DNA of 12,763 nucleotides from JADJLQ01 sp034439915 (lineage in GTDB: Bacteria > Bacteroidota > Bacteroidia > Chitinophagales > Saprospiraceae), in the NCBI GenBank assembly GCA_034439915.1, contig JAWXBI010000040.1:1-12763 (forward strand), written 5' to 3'. Of this stretch, positions 1 to 7,651 are shown piece after piece. Made by a program: the position numbers and the translations under genes. Below the pieces are notes generated by a model that searched no databases, had not been told where the DNA came from, and saw only the letters and a list, made by a program, of their open reading frames with translations. Within the stretch, counting starts at the first letter, position 1; every line of letters starts with the position of its first letter.

Positions 1-38
1 AAAGGCGCAACTTCCGGATCTTCGATCCTCCTGAACTA
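1..38. repeat. 38-bp direct repeat, copy 1 (window edge)
   Basis: This copy matches positions 307-344 at 36 of 38 bases, differing at repeat positions 10 and 14. It contains the small hairpin GGATC-TTC-GATCC (16-28), which reads as a GAA-loop hairpin on the minus strand. The first half, which forms a second hairpin in copy 2, is disrupted here by the two substitutions. The copy starts at base 1, so the true repeat may extend to the left of the window. It may be a dispersed intergenic repeat or one member of an array. Confidence 0.85.
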
Positions 39-302
39 GTGTCAAGTTAAACTTGATATGGCGGACAAATTATCCCATAGTGAGCGAAGCGAGCGGTGAC
101 AGCGATAGCGCAACGAATAGCGCAGCAAGCGGTGACAGCGATAGCGCAACGAATAGCGCAGCGCGGCGTGCAGCGAAGCTGCGAAGCAGTGTCGTACAAC
201 TCCAATCCGATTTTTCGTCACTTCCCTGTAGTTTTCGCTCGTTGTGCTCATGGTGTCGTAGTGGGAATTGGACAGATTAAACTTAACATAGCACTAGTTT
301 AG
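31..302. mobile_element. Candidate MITE-like element with imperfect terminal inverted repeats
   Basis: Positions 31-60 and the reverse complement of 273-302 match at about 22 of 30 bases, including ACTAGTG at both ends. Weaker similarity continues inward to about 80 and 253 (GGACAAATTATCCC against TGTCCAATTCCC). The left end carries a perfect small palindrome, TCAAGTT-A-AACTTGA (42-56). The interior is the 36-bp tandem duplication plus GC-rich mini-hairpins and no transposase gene, so any mobility would need enzymes from elsewhere. The outer eight bases of the left arm overlap the end of the 38-bp repeat, so the element borders are uncertain. A structured non-mobile intergenic region is the alternative. 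Confidence 0.45.
92..162. repeat. 36-bp tandem repeat, two copies
   Basis: Copy one is 92-127. Copy two starts at 128 and is identical for 35 bases, up to 162. The unit begins AGCGGTGACAGCGATAGCGC and is built from short AGCG/GCGA words. The stable mini-hairpin word GCGAAGC occurs beside it at 84-90, 173-179 and 181-187, and GCAGC-GAA-GCTGC forms a five-pair stem at 170-182. The period is a multiple of three, which keeps a spurious reading frame open through it, but nothing supports translation. There are no spacers, so it is not a CRISPR array. Confidence 0.9.
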
Positions 303-305
303 CCT

Positions 306-334
306 GAAAGGCGCACCTTTCGGATCTTCGATCC
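306..334 (-). terminator. Twin hairpins directly after sdhB, possible terminator or 3'-end stabiliser
   Basis: On the minus strand, eight bases after the sdhB stop, the transcript would form GGATC-GAA-GATCC (334-322). It would then form GAAAGG-TGCG-CCTTTC (321-306), a perfect six-pair stem. No clear U-tract follows, so this is not a classical intrinsic terminator. An RNA-protecting 3' structure or a repeat element that landed behind the gene would fit equally well. Confidence 0.45.
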
Positions 335-344
335 TCCTGAACTA
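307..344. repeat. 38-bp direct repeat, copy 2 (reaches the sdhB stop codon)
   Basis: This is the second copy of the repeat at 1-38 (36/38 identical), 306 bp away. Its last three bases, CTA at 342-344, are the sdhB TAG stop codon read from the other strand. Both small hairpins are intact in this copy. The repeat border coincides with the gene end, so it may be a gene-end-associated element that was duplicated, or the flank of the structure at 31-302. Confidence 0.85.
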
Positions 345-1091
345 ATGACCTGCAAAAACTGCACTGAAATATTCCCGGTTCATCCGGGCAATATGTTCCA
401 CTGAAATGTCTTTGGGGCATGCCGCTTCACAGGCGTAAATATTTGAACATTGTCCAAATCCTTCAATGTCCATTTGGTTGATCATGTTTTTTACCCTGGT
501 CTTTCGTTCGATCTGTCCCTGAGGCAGGTGGGCCAAATGTGAAACTTTGGCTGAGGTAAATAACATGGCCGATGCATTCGGGCAGGCGGCCACACAAGCC
601 CCGCAACCAATACAAGCTGCCGCATCAAAAGCAGCACTCGCCTGTTCCCTTTCTACCGGAATAGCATTGCCATCGGGAGCTTGTCCGGTATTGACTGAAA
701 TATATCCTCCGGACTGAATGATCCGGTCAAAAGATGAACGATCTACCACCAGATCTTTAATGACCGGAAAAGCATTGGCCCGGAAGGGTTCAACTACAAT
801 GGTATCCCCGTCTTTAAAATGCCTCATGTGCAACTGGCAGGTGGTGGTCCCACCCATAGGACCGTGCGGCCGGCCGTTGATCATCATACTGCAGGCCCCA
901 CAAATGCCTTCGCGGCAATCGTGATCAAAAGCTACCGGATCCTTTTTGTTTTCCAGCAAATGCTCATTGAGCACATCCAGCATTTCCAAAAAGGACATAT
1001 GCTCATTCGCATCAACTGCATAGGATTCAAACTTCCCCGGGCTTTGATGGTTGGGCTGTCTCCAAACATTTAATTTTAGCTTCATATTCAT
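342..1091 (-). CDS. sdhB: Succinate dehydrogenase iron-sulfur subunit
   Basis: SdhB carries electrons from the SdhA flavin to the quinone site through three iron-sulfur clusters at the inner face of the cytoplasmic membrane. The 249-aa protein has the full ligand set. Cys59, Cys64, Cys67 (CREGICGAC) and Cys85 fit the plant-ferredoxin-type [2Fe-2S] domain. Cys160, Cys163, Cys166 and Cys170 (CIGCGACVAACP), together with Cys215, Cys221 and Cys225 (CSNIYACEAACP), fit the [4Fe-4S] and [3Fe-4S] clusters. Length is normal for the family. It is the last gene of sdhCAB, beginning 16 bp after the sdhA stop. ATG at 1091 was chosen; a second ATG two codons in (1085) is equally possible. I see no strong Shine-Dalgarno sequence. 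The stop codon lies inside a 38-bp repeat, so the 3' end is directly bordered by hairpins. Confidence 0.97.
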   Translation of the reverse strand: MNMKLKLNVWRQPNHQSPGKFESYAVDANEHMSFLEMLDVLNEHLLENKKDPVAFDHDCREGICGACSMMINGRPHGPMGGTTTCQLHMRHFKDGDTIVVEPFRANAFPVIKDLVVDRSSFDRIIQSGGYISVNTGQAPDGNAIPVEREQASAAFDAAACIGCGACVAACPNASAMLFTSAKVSHLAHLPQGQIERKTRVKNMINQMDIEGFGQCSNIYACEAACPKDISVEHIARMNREYFSAVFAGH

Positions 1092-1107
1092 AGTTCAGCG
1101 GGTATGG

Positions 1108-3102
1108 CTATTTATAACTTCTGGATTTTAACTCCACATTTTCAAACTTCAGGGGTTCTTTACTGAGTTCAGGGTGACTGTCGTTCCAGGACCATGCAGC
1201 GACATAGGTGTAGAGGTCGTCCTGCCTCAGTGCTTCCCCTTCTGCATCCTGGTATTCTTCACGGAAATGGCCCCCACAACTTTCATTTCTATTCAGCGCA
1301 TCGACAATCATCATTTCACCCAATTCGAGGAAATCGGCGACCCGGTTGGCCTTGTCCAACTCCGGATTAAATTCATCTGCTTTTCCCGGGACATAAACCG
1401 AGGACCAAAAGGTATCCCGTAATTTTCTGATTTCCTGGCGGGCAAATTCGAGGCCTTCTTTGGTGCGGGCCATTCCACAATAATCCCACATGATTTTACC
1501 CAGCTGACGGTGAAGACTTTCTACGGATTGACTGCCCTGGATATGCAACAAATGTTCGATACGCTCTTTGACTCCTTTTTCAACCTGGTCAAATTCAGGG
1601 GTATTGGTTTTAATGGCCGAAGTCCTGATTTCTTTAGATAAAAAAGCACCAATGGTATAGGGGATTACAAAATAACCATCTGCCAAACCCTGCATCAAAG
1701 CGGAGGCCCCCAACCGGTTGGCCCCATGATCGCTGAAATTACATTCTCCCAGGGCAAACAAACCCGGTATATTGGTTTCTAAATTATAATCTACCCATAG
1801 TCCACCCATAGTATAATGGATAGCGGGATAAATCATCATCGGGTTTTTGTACGGGTCCTCTCCTACTATTTTTTCATACATTTCAAACAGGTTGCCGTAT
1901 TTTTCACTGACCACTTCCTCCCCCAGTTTTTTTATAGTAGCGGCATCAGCATTTTGTAATCCTTTTACATTAGCCTGGGATTTGCCATAGCGCTCTATCG
2001 CTAAAGTAAAATCGAGGTATACCGCCAGACCAGTGACATTCACTCCCCTGCCTTCATCGCATACTTTTTTTGCTGCCCTGGAGGCTACGTCACGAGGCAC
2101 CAGGTTACCAAATGCCGGATACATACGCTCTAGAAAATAGTCGCGATCCGCTTCCGGGATATCGATAGCCTTTTTTTTTCTTTCTTTTATTGCGGTTACA
2201 TCGGCCATATTTTTAGGTACCCATACCCTGCCATCATTGCGCAGAGATTCCGACATGAGCGTCAGTTTGGATTGGTATTCACCACTGACGGGAATACAAG
2301 TGGGATGGATCTGGGTAAAACAAGGATTGGCCATCAAAGCTCCTTTTTTCACTGCTTTCCAGGCTGCACTGACATTGGACCCCATAGCATTTGTCGACAG
2401 ATAGTATACATTGCCATAACCCCCCGTAGCCAGGATCACGGCATGAGCACCAAACCGCTCCAACTTGCCGGTGACCAGGTTACGCACAATGATTCCCCTG
2501 GCTTTTCCATCCACTATGACGATATCCATCATTTCATGCCGGTTGTACATCTTTACATTGCCCAGGGAGATCTGCCTCGATAAGGCACTGTATGCTCCGA
2601 TTAAAAGTTGTTGTCCGGTTTGTCCGCGGGCATAAAATGTACGGGATACTTGTACTCCGCCGAAAGACCGGTTCTCCAAAAGTCCACCGTAATCACGGGC
2701 AAAGGGGACACCTTGAGCGACACATTGGTCTATGATATCGACACTTACCTCAGCCATGCGGTATACATTGGCTTCCCTGGCACGGTAATCACCACCTTTG
2801 ATGGTATCGTAGAATAAACGGAATATACTGTCGCCGTCGTTGGCATAATTTTTTGCTGCATTGATCCCACCCTGGGCTGCAATACTATGAGCTCTGCGCG
2901 GACTATCGTGAAAGGTAAAACATTGCACATTATATCCGAGTTCTCCGAGACTGGCTGCCGCCGAAGCACCGGCCAAACCCGTACCCACTACGATCACATC
3001 TATTCTTCGTTTATTCTGAGGGGCGACCAAAGGAACGGTAGACTTGTAGCGGGTCCATTTTTCAGTTAAGGCCCCTGGAGGTATTTTGGAATCTAATTCC
3101 AT
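1108..3102 (-). CDS. sdhA: Succinate dehydrogenase/fumarate reductase flavoprotein subunit
   Basis: SdhA is the FAD-containing catalytic subunit that oxidises succinate to fumarate. The 664-aa protein begins with a dinucleotide-binding segment (VVGTGLAGASAAASLGELG, about residues 38-56). AHSIAAQGGIN follows, in which His72 is the expected covalent FAD attachment site. Downstream are the substrate-site segments HPTCIP (266-271), SESLRNDGR (284-292) and NLVPRDVASR with the catalytic-type Arg337, then AIHYTMGG around His429 and GECNFSDHGANRLGASAL (452-469) of the FAD domain. The open frame extends 25 codons upstream into sdhC. I chose ATG at 3102 because it leaves a 14-bp gap after sdhC and starts just before normal family sequence. 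The length suits the Bacteroidota/epsilonproteobacterial type. The coding strand has a run of nine A at 2179-2171, inside the codons for ERKKKA. Confidence 0.98.
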   Translation of the reverse strand: MELDSKIPPGALTEKWTRYKSTVPLVAPQNKRRIDVIVVGTGLAGASAAASLGELGYNVQCFTFHDSPRRAHSIAAQGGINAAKNYANDGDSIFRLFYDTIKGGDYRAREANVYRMAEVSVDIIDQCVAQGVPFARDYGGLLENRSFGGVQVSRTFYARGQTGQQLLIGAYSALSRQISLGNVKMYNRHEMMDIVIVDGKARGIIVRNLVTGKLERFGAHAVILATGGYGNVYYLSTNAMGSNVSAAWKAVKKGALMANPCFTQIHPTCIPVSGEYQSKLTLMSESLRNDGRVWVPKNMADVTAIKERKKKAIDIPEADRDYFLERMYPAFGNLVPRDVASRAAKKVCDEGRGVNVTGLAVYLDFTLAIERYGKSQANVKGLQNADAATIKKLGEEVVSEKYGNLFEMYEKIVGEDPYKNPMMIYPAIHYTMGGLWVDYNLETNIPGLFALGECNFSDHGANRLGASALMQGLADGYFVIPYTIGAFLSKEIRTSAIKTNTPEFDQVEKGVKERIEHLLHIQGSQSVESLHRQLGKIMWDYCGMARTKEGLEFARQEIRKLRDTFWSSVYVPGKADEFNPELDKANRVADFLELGEMMIVDALNRNESCGGHFREEYQDAEGEALRQDDLYTYVAAWSWNDSHPELSKEPLKFENVELKSRSYK

Positions 3103-3116
3103 AAATTTTAAGTTGT

Positions 3117-3797
3117 TTATCTGAAGAAAAAATGATAAATCGGAATACTGGCAAAGCCGGCTGAGAGCAACAGGCAAAATACAATGCCGAAGCCTTTAAT
3201 GATAGGGGTGTATTTGGGATGATTGATTCCCAGGGACTGAAATGCACTCTGAAAGCCGTGTTGCAAGTGATAAGCAAGGATTATCATTCCCAGCACGTAA
3301 AATAAAACGATCCACCATTGGTCAAAAGCAGCAGACACCCGGATATATAAATCCTGAATATTTTCATAACCTTCATAACTGACAGTCGGCAGATACTCCT
3401 TATGCATCTTATACCAAAAATCACCCATATGCGTAACGAGAAATAAAAGGATAAATGATCCCAGCAAAGCCATATTGCGTGAACTGAAAGAACTGCCGGA
3501 TGACTTTTTGGTGCTATACCCTTGTTTCCTGGATGATCTGTTCTGAACAAAAAGTGTCAAACCCTGGATGGTGTGAAGGACGATAAAAAAATAGGTCATA
3601 TAACTCACCAACAGAATGAGCGGGTTGTGGGTCATAAAATAAGCATAGGTATTAAATGCTTCTCCCGCATCGTCCTTAAGCAATTGAAGGTTGCCTATTA
3701 AATGGACCACTAAAAAAAGACACAGAAATAAGCCGGTCAGGCTCATGATTATTTTTTTCCCCAGGGATGATTTTAGAAAAACGACTATCCAATTCAT
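3117..3797 (-). CDS. sdhC: Succinate dehydrogenase cytochrome b558-type membrane subunit
   Basis: SdhC anchors SdhAB in the inner membrane and passes electrons to menaquinone. The 226-aa protein has five hydrophobic segments (about 14-36, 58-82, 107-125, 161-182, 200-222). Histidines suited to ligating two b haemes sit in them at His32, His75, His123 and His177. No sdhD gene is present, which matches the single-anchor, two-haem (type B) enzymes of Bacteroidota. The frame stays open to 3920, but the extra 41 codons encode sequence unlike the family. ATG at 3797 gives the usual length and begins MNWIVVFLKSSLGKK, so I chose it. It is first in the operon, 14 bp before sdhA, and divergent from the gene at 3948. 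Haem-ligand assignment is inferred from position and family, not proven. Confidence 0.93.
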   Translation of the reverse strand: MNWIVVFLKSSLGKKIIMSLTGLFLCLFLVVHLIGNLQLLKDDAGEAFNTYAYFMTHNPLILLVSYMTYFFIVLHTIQGLTLFVQNRSSRKQGYSTKKSSGSSFSSRNMALLGSFILLFLVTHMGDFWYKMHKEYLPTVSYEGYENIQDLYIRVSAAFDQWWIVLFYVLGMIILAYHLQHGFQSAFQSLGINHPKYTPIIKGFGIVFCLLLSAGFASIPIYHFFFR

Positions 3798-3810
3798 ATC
3801 ATAAAAACCG

Positions 3811-3830
3811 GAATTCCGATATTGGAATTC
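3811..3830. promoter_or_regulatory. 20-bp near-perfect palindrome in the sdhC leader
   Basis: GAATTCCGATATTGGAATTC has perfect seven-base arms and 18 of 20 symmetric positions, 14 bp upstream of the sdhC start. It could be a repressor operator. It could also be a hairpin at the very 5' end of the sdh mRNA, because the candidate promoter at 3836-3843 would place the transcript start at about 3829-3830. No protein binding it can be named. Confidence 0.45.
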
Positions 3831-3835
3831 GTCTT

Positions 3836-3843
3836 CAAAATTA
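3836..3843 (-). promoter_or_regulatory. Candidate -7 box for sdhCAB
   Basis: On the minus strand this reads TAATTTTG, an exact match to the Bacteroidota sigma-A -7 consensus TAnnTTTG, 38 bp upstream of the sdhC start. I found no convincing -33 TTG at normal spacing, so the call rests on the -7 box and its position alone. Confidence 0.4.
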
Positions 3844-3947
3844 ACAAAGCCCCCTGTCCTGCATTTAAAGAATAAACAATCAAGGGTATTTAGAAACAAT
3901 CTAAATAAAAACCAACCCATTATGTCATTTCCGACCTATCCTTCAGC

Positions 3948-4499
3948 ATGTTAGAAGAAATTAAACACACAAGCAATTTAAATTTAACTTTGCAGCTGAT
4001 GAGTAAACCTCCCTTTCAACAATTCCTGGCACTTTTTGCCCCTGTTGAACTCCCTGTTATCCTGACCCTGGACTCACACCGGACTTTCGAACAAGTTTCC
4101 GACCTGCTCCCTCCGGACCTCACTGCTTCGTTTATCGCGCAGGACGATGAACTTCCCGAAGAAGAATTCACAGAGTATCTTCCATGTTTTATCCTCCCGG
4201 GTGACAAGGAATTTATTTCTTTAGTATACTGGAAAGCCTCCCTGATGCGGTATGACTTTATCATAGCCACTTATACCAAATCGGGGATACCTATCTCCAG
4301 ACAAGTGATCGCCGGCACATCCAGCGATGGAAAAATTATTACAAAAAAAGTAGCCACCATTCTACCGGACGGTTCTATCGATGTGATCGCATCCCATCAG
4401 TCCGTCAATGATTTGCATTTTGATCCCAGCCAAAGCCAGGAGCTGAATTACGAATTGATGCCTAATGGTTTTATTGCCTTATTGAATGAAAACGAATAA
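3948..4499 (+). CDS. Uncharacterised 183-aa protein, translationally coupled to rnr
   Basis: I do not recognise this protein. It has no signal peptide, no membrane segment and no cysteine pattern. The N-terminal third is mixed hydrophobic and polar. The middle is acidic (QDDELPEEEFTEY, about residues 65-77). The C-terminal half alternates short hydrophobic and polar stretches with glycine/aspartate turns (TSSDGKIITKKV, LPDGSIDVIASH), suggesting a beta-rich fold. The coding case is good: it fills the gap between the divergent sdh operon and rnr, and its stop overlaps the rnr start by 14 bp. ATG at 3948 is used. ATG at 3999 (residue 18) is a credible alternative because the first 17 residues are poor in secondary-structure signal. 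The overlap suggests that its level is linked to RNase R. Its function is unknown. Confidence 0.72.
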   Translation: MLEEIKHTSNLNLTLQLMSKPPFQQFLALFAPVELPVILTLDSHRTFEQVSDLLPPDLTASFIAQDDELPEEEFTEYLPCFILPGDKEFISLVYWKASLMRYDFIIATYTKSGIPISRQVIAGTSSDGKIITKKVATILPDGSIDVIASHQSVNDLHFDPSQSQELNYELMPNGFIALLNENE

Positions 4500-6684
4500 A
4501 GAAAAAAAGTTCTCCGGAAAAAAACTAAATTTTGACGCTTTAAAAGTCTTAATCTCCGACTACCTTAAAAAAAATCAAAACAAATCCTTTTCTGCCCGTC
4601 AGTTGGTCAAATCCGCGCAATCCGGAAATGACAAATCGGAAGTTGAACAAGTCCTTGAACGATTGATCCAAACTAAACGGGTCACGGTGAGCCGGAATGG
4701 TATGTACCAATACAGCGGGGGCAGGTCCCCCGGTACGTCACGCCAACCCTCGCGTTCCAAGGACAGCCACACTATAGAAGGCCGTGTTGCCATAATCCGA
4801 AGCGGGGCAGCATATCTCATTTCAGACCAGAGTGCACAGGATGTTTATATACCCGCTAAATTTCTCAAAGGGGCGATTCAGGGTGATATTGTAAAGGTAG
4901 CTGTAAATGACAGCAGGCGTGGTAAGCCGGAAGGTAAGGTAATCGATATCATCCGGCGGGAGACCCATTTTTTTGTGGGTACCATCAGCCTGCGTAAAGT
5001 GACCCATTTGGTTTATCCCGATGGTGAACATCAACAACTGGAAATTCACGTCCGGAATTTGGACAGCATGGATGCAAAAGACGGCGACAAAGTAGTCGTC
5101 AAAATCACCTCCTGGAGGGACGATGCGCATAAATATCCGATTGGAATAGTCACCCAGGTCCTGGACAAAGGGTCTGTAATTGACAATGAGATGATGGCCA
5201 TCCTCATCAACAATGGTTTTCCGCTCGAATTCAGCCCGGAAGCAAATGAGATCGCGACCCAGGTAGCCGGTACCATGCACGATGGACTTTCCTGGCCGGA
5301 TAGAACGGACTTTCGAAATACCACTACATTTACGATCGACCCCCTGACCGCTAAAGATTTTGATGATGCTTTGTCCTTTCACAGGCTGGATCAGGGTTTG
5401 CTGGAAATCGGGGTACACATCGCGGATGCTTCACATTACCTTCAGGAAGGCACGGTCCTTGACCAGGAAGCTTATGCTAAAAGCACCTCAGTGTATCTGG
5501 TAGACCGGGCGTTGCCGATGTTACCTGACGTTTTATCAGGCGATGTCTGTTCCTTAAAAGCACATTGTGACCGTCTGACTTTTTCTGTTGTCTTTAAAAT
5601 TGACCCGGTTAAATGTTCAGTCCTGGATACCTGGGTAGGTAAGACCGTGATTCATTCGAATCATCGCTTTACGTATGAAGACGCCCAGGGTATACTAGAT
5701 CAAAAACAAGGGTTGTATTATGATGAATTAAATACCCTCAATGAACTGGCCATCCAGATCCGCAAAAAAAGGTTTGTTGCGGGATCCATTGGGTTTGAAT
5801 CCACCGAATACCGGTTTGAACTGGATCCGGTGACCGGCAAACCGCTGGAGGTCAAAGAAAAAATCAGGATTGACACCCATTTACTGATCGAAGAGTATAT
5901 GCTGCTGGCGAATAAAGCGGTTGCAGAGTTTATTTATCAAAAAGAAAAAAATCAGGACCTTATTCCTTTTGTGTATCGCGTGCACGATCTTCCTGACCTC
6001 GAAAAACTAGCCGACCTGGCTGCTTTTGCTAAAGAGATGGGTTACGAGATCAAACTAAATACCCCCAAAGAAATTTCGCATTCGCTGAACGCCTTGTATG
6101 AAGCTTCTACACACAATGAAGCACTGAAACTGTTGCAGCCTCTGGCGATCCGGACCATGGCAAAAGCTGAATATACTACCAACAACATCGGACACTACGG
6201 TTTAGCTTTCGATCTTTATTCCCATTTTACTTCGCCCATACGCCGGTACAGCGATATCCTCGCTCATCGGATATTATATAAAAACCTCCACCACACCTAC
6301 CGCGTGGATAAAAAACAACTGGAAGAACAATGTAAACACATCTCCAATCAGGAGCGGAAAGCCATGGAGGCCGAACGGGAATCTGTTAAATTTTTCCAGC
6401 TTTTATACATCACTGCTCACGTAGGCCAGGATTTTCCAGGCAAGGTATCCGGCATGATCGAGAGGGGTATTTTTGTTGAACTGGACGAAAACCACGTTGA
6501 AGGATTTATTCCTTTTGAAGATATGAATGATCAATTTGTATTAACCACCAACCGGTTGAAAGTCATGGGCCGCCGTTCTGGTCAAATCATTTCCATGGGA
6601 GACCGCATCCGGGTCAAAATAGAGTCTGCCGATATGAAAATGCGGCGTGTACAAATGTCTTATATTAGCAAAAATGAAAGTTAG
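4486..6684 (+). CDS. rnr: Ribonuclease R (RNB-family 3'-5' exoribonuclease)
   Basis: RNase R degrades structured RNA processively from the 3' end and acts in mRNA decay and RNA quality control in the cytoplasm. The 732-aa protein shows the family order. It has an N-terminal basic winged-helix region (about 10-80), cold-shock RNA-binding domains (about 95-230) and the RNB catalytic domain (about 270-600). A C-terminal S1 domain follows (about 650-725, GKVSGMIERGIFVELDENHV). The metal-binding motif TIDPLTAKDFDDAL supplies Asp285, Asp291, Asp293 and Asp294, with the same spacing as the E. coli active site. The late RNB motif HFTSPIRRYSDILAHR is intact at 580-595. The protein ends almost directly after S1, without the lysine-rich tail of E. 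coli RNase R. The start at 4486 overlaps the previous gene, and the end overlaps the next gene by 11 bp, implying one operon. Confidence 0.98.
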   Translation: MKTNKEKKFSGKKLNFDALKVLISDYLKKNQNKSFSARQLVKSAQSGNDKSEVEQVLERLIQTKRVTVSRNGMYQYSGGRSPGTSRQPSRSKDSHTIEGRVAIIRSGAAYLISDQSAQDVYIPAKFLKGAIQGDIVKVAVNDSRRGKPEGKVIDIIRRETHFFVGTISLRKVTHLVYPDGEHQQLEIHVRNLDSMDAKDGDKVVVKITSWRDDAHKYPIGIVTQVLDKGSVIDNEMMAILINNGFPLEFSPEANEIATQVAGTMHDGLSWPDRTDFRNTTTFTIDPLTAKDFDDALSFHRLDQGLLEIGVHIADASHYLQEGTVLDQEAYAKSTSVYLVDRALPMLPDVLSGDVCSLKAHCDRLTFSVVFKIDPVKCSVLDTWVGKTVIHSNHRFTYEDAQGILDQKQGLYYDELNTLNELAIQIRKKRFVAGSIGFESTEYRFELDPVTGKPLEVKEKIRIDTHLLIEEYMLLANKAVAEFIYQKEKNQDLIPFVYRVHDLPDLEKLADLAAFAKEMGYEIKLNTPKEISHSLNALYEASTHNEALKLLQPLAIRTMAKAEYTTNNIGHYGLAFDLYSHFTSPIRRYSDILAHRILYKNLHHTYRVDKKQLEEQCKHISNQERKAMEAERESVKFFQLLYITAHVGQDFPGKVSGMIERGIFVELDENHVEGFIPFEDMNDQFVLTTNRLKVMGRRSGQIISMGDRIRVKIESADMKMRRVQMSYISKNES

Positions 6685-7600
6685 TTTAGGGATTTGGATT
6701 GGTTGTTGTTTTTGCCTGATCTCCTGCACATCGACCAAAAAACTGACTACCTACGGGGGCATTGGAGAAGATAAATCTATTTTTTATTACCATACCGGAC
6801 AGGGCGAACCCATGGTCATCGTGCATGGTGGCCCCGGTCTCAATCACAGTTATCTTTTACCCTATCTCAACCGGTTGAATGATGTCCACCATCTGATTTA
6901 TTATGATCAAAAGGCATGTGGTCAGGCTGAAATTCCTTCGGACACCAACGCCATGAAGCTTCGTGCTTTTGTGGAAGATATTGAAACCGTAAGAAAAAAA
7001 TTTGGCCTGAAACAAATGCATCTTATGGCCCATTCCTGGGGAGCTTTGCTGGCCATCCAGTATGCCGCGTTGTACCCTCAACATTTAAAATCCTTGATCT
7101 TGATTTCACCTGCTGCCATTTCTTCTGCCGATGTGCGGGAAGCCAGCAGGCTGATCAACGCTAAATTTGAACATGTAGATCAATTGGCCCGAAGCCGAAT
7201 AATCGAATCACCGGCATTTAAAAACAACCGCCCTGAGGCTATGGCTGAACTCATCAGGCTGAGCTTTAAACAAAATATGTCGCAGAAAAACCTGGCCGAC
7301 AGCATACACATTTATATTCCGGAAGATTTTTCAAAGCGGAATGCTGCGCTGAGGTATTTGTTTAAAGACCTGGCATCCTATGATTATTATCCCGTGTTGC
7401 CCAGGATCACCACCCCTACCCTGATTATCTGCGGAGCTCAGGATGTGGGTTTGCCATTTGCTGACAAAATCCAGCAAACAATCCCCTCAGCCCGGATCAA
7501 CAGGATAGAGAATTCCGGTCATTTTCCATTCATTGAACAGCCAATGGAGTTTAAACAACAGGTGGTTCAGTTTGTATCTATCCTCCAGATAAAAAAATAA
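6674..7600 (+). CDS. Alpha/beta-hydrolase lipoprotein, proline-iminopeptidase-like
   Basis: This is a predicted serine hydrolase of the prolyl aminopeptidase branch of the alpha/beta-hydrolase fold, anchored as a lipoprotein. The 308-aa product starts with a hydrophobic signal ending in the lipobox LISC, so Cys18 would be lipidated. Acidic residues, which promote surface export in some Bacteroidota, are absent just after the Cys, suggesting a periplasm-facing location. The oxyanion-hole motif HGGPG is at 51-55. The nucleophile elbow is AHSWGA with Ser121; the usual first Gly is replaced by Ala. Asp257 and His283 (SGHFPF) complete a plausible triad. DQKACGQ (78-84) replaces the usual DQRGCGRS. 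The substrate could be a peptide or a small ester and cannot be told from sequence. The frame is open from 6647, but ATG at 6674 places the signal peptide correctly. Confidence 0.9.
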   Translation: MKVSLGIWIGCCFCLISCTSTKKLTTYGGIGEDKSIFYYHTGQGEPMVIVHGGPGLNHSYLLPYLNRLNDVHHLIYYDQKACGQAEIPSDTNAMKLRAFVEDIETVRKKFGLKQMHLMAHSWGALLAIQYAALYPQHLKSLILISPAAISSADVREASRLINAKFEHVDQLARSRIIESPAFKNNRPEAMAELIRLSFKQNMSQKNLADSIHIYIPEDFSKRNAALRYLFKDLASYDYYPVLPRITTPTLIICGAQDVGLPFADKIQQTIPSARINRIENSGHFPFIEQPMEFKQQVVQFVSILQIKK

Positions 7601-7651
7601 ACCATTCAGACCAACCATACGGTTCAGCCAAGCCAGCTGCTAAAACTTATT

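Noticed and set aside
92..162. Possible CRISPR array
   Set aside because: The two units are directly adjacent with no spacers, and no cas gene is near.
53..280. Small open frames over the 5' repeat region, on both strands
   Set aside because: They encode only translated tandem repeat (Ser/Ala/Asp-rich) and simple sequence, lack a start context, and are explained by a 36-bp period that is a multiple of three.
3798..3920. N-terminal extension of sdhC
   Set aside because: The frame is open, but the 41 residues are unlike the family and cover the palindrome and the candidate promoter.
4822..5418. 198-aa antisense frame within rnr
   Set aside because: It lies wholly opposite a clear RNase R domain region and encodes no recognisable motif.
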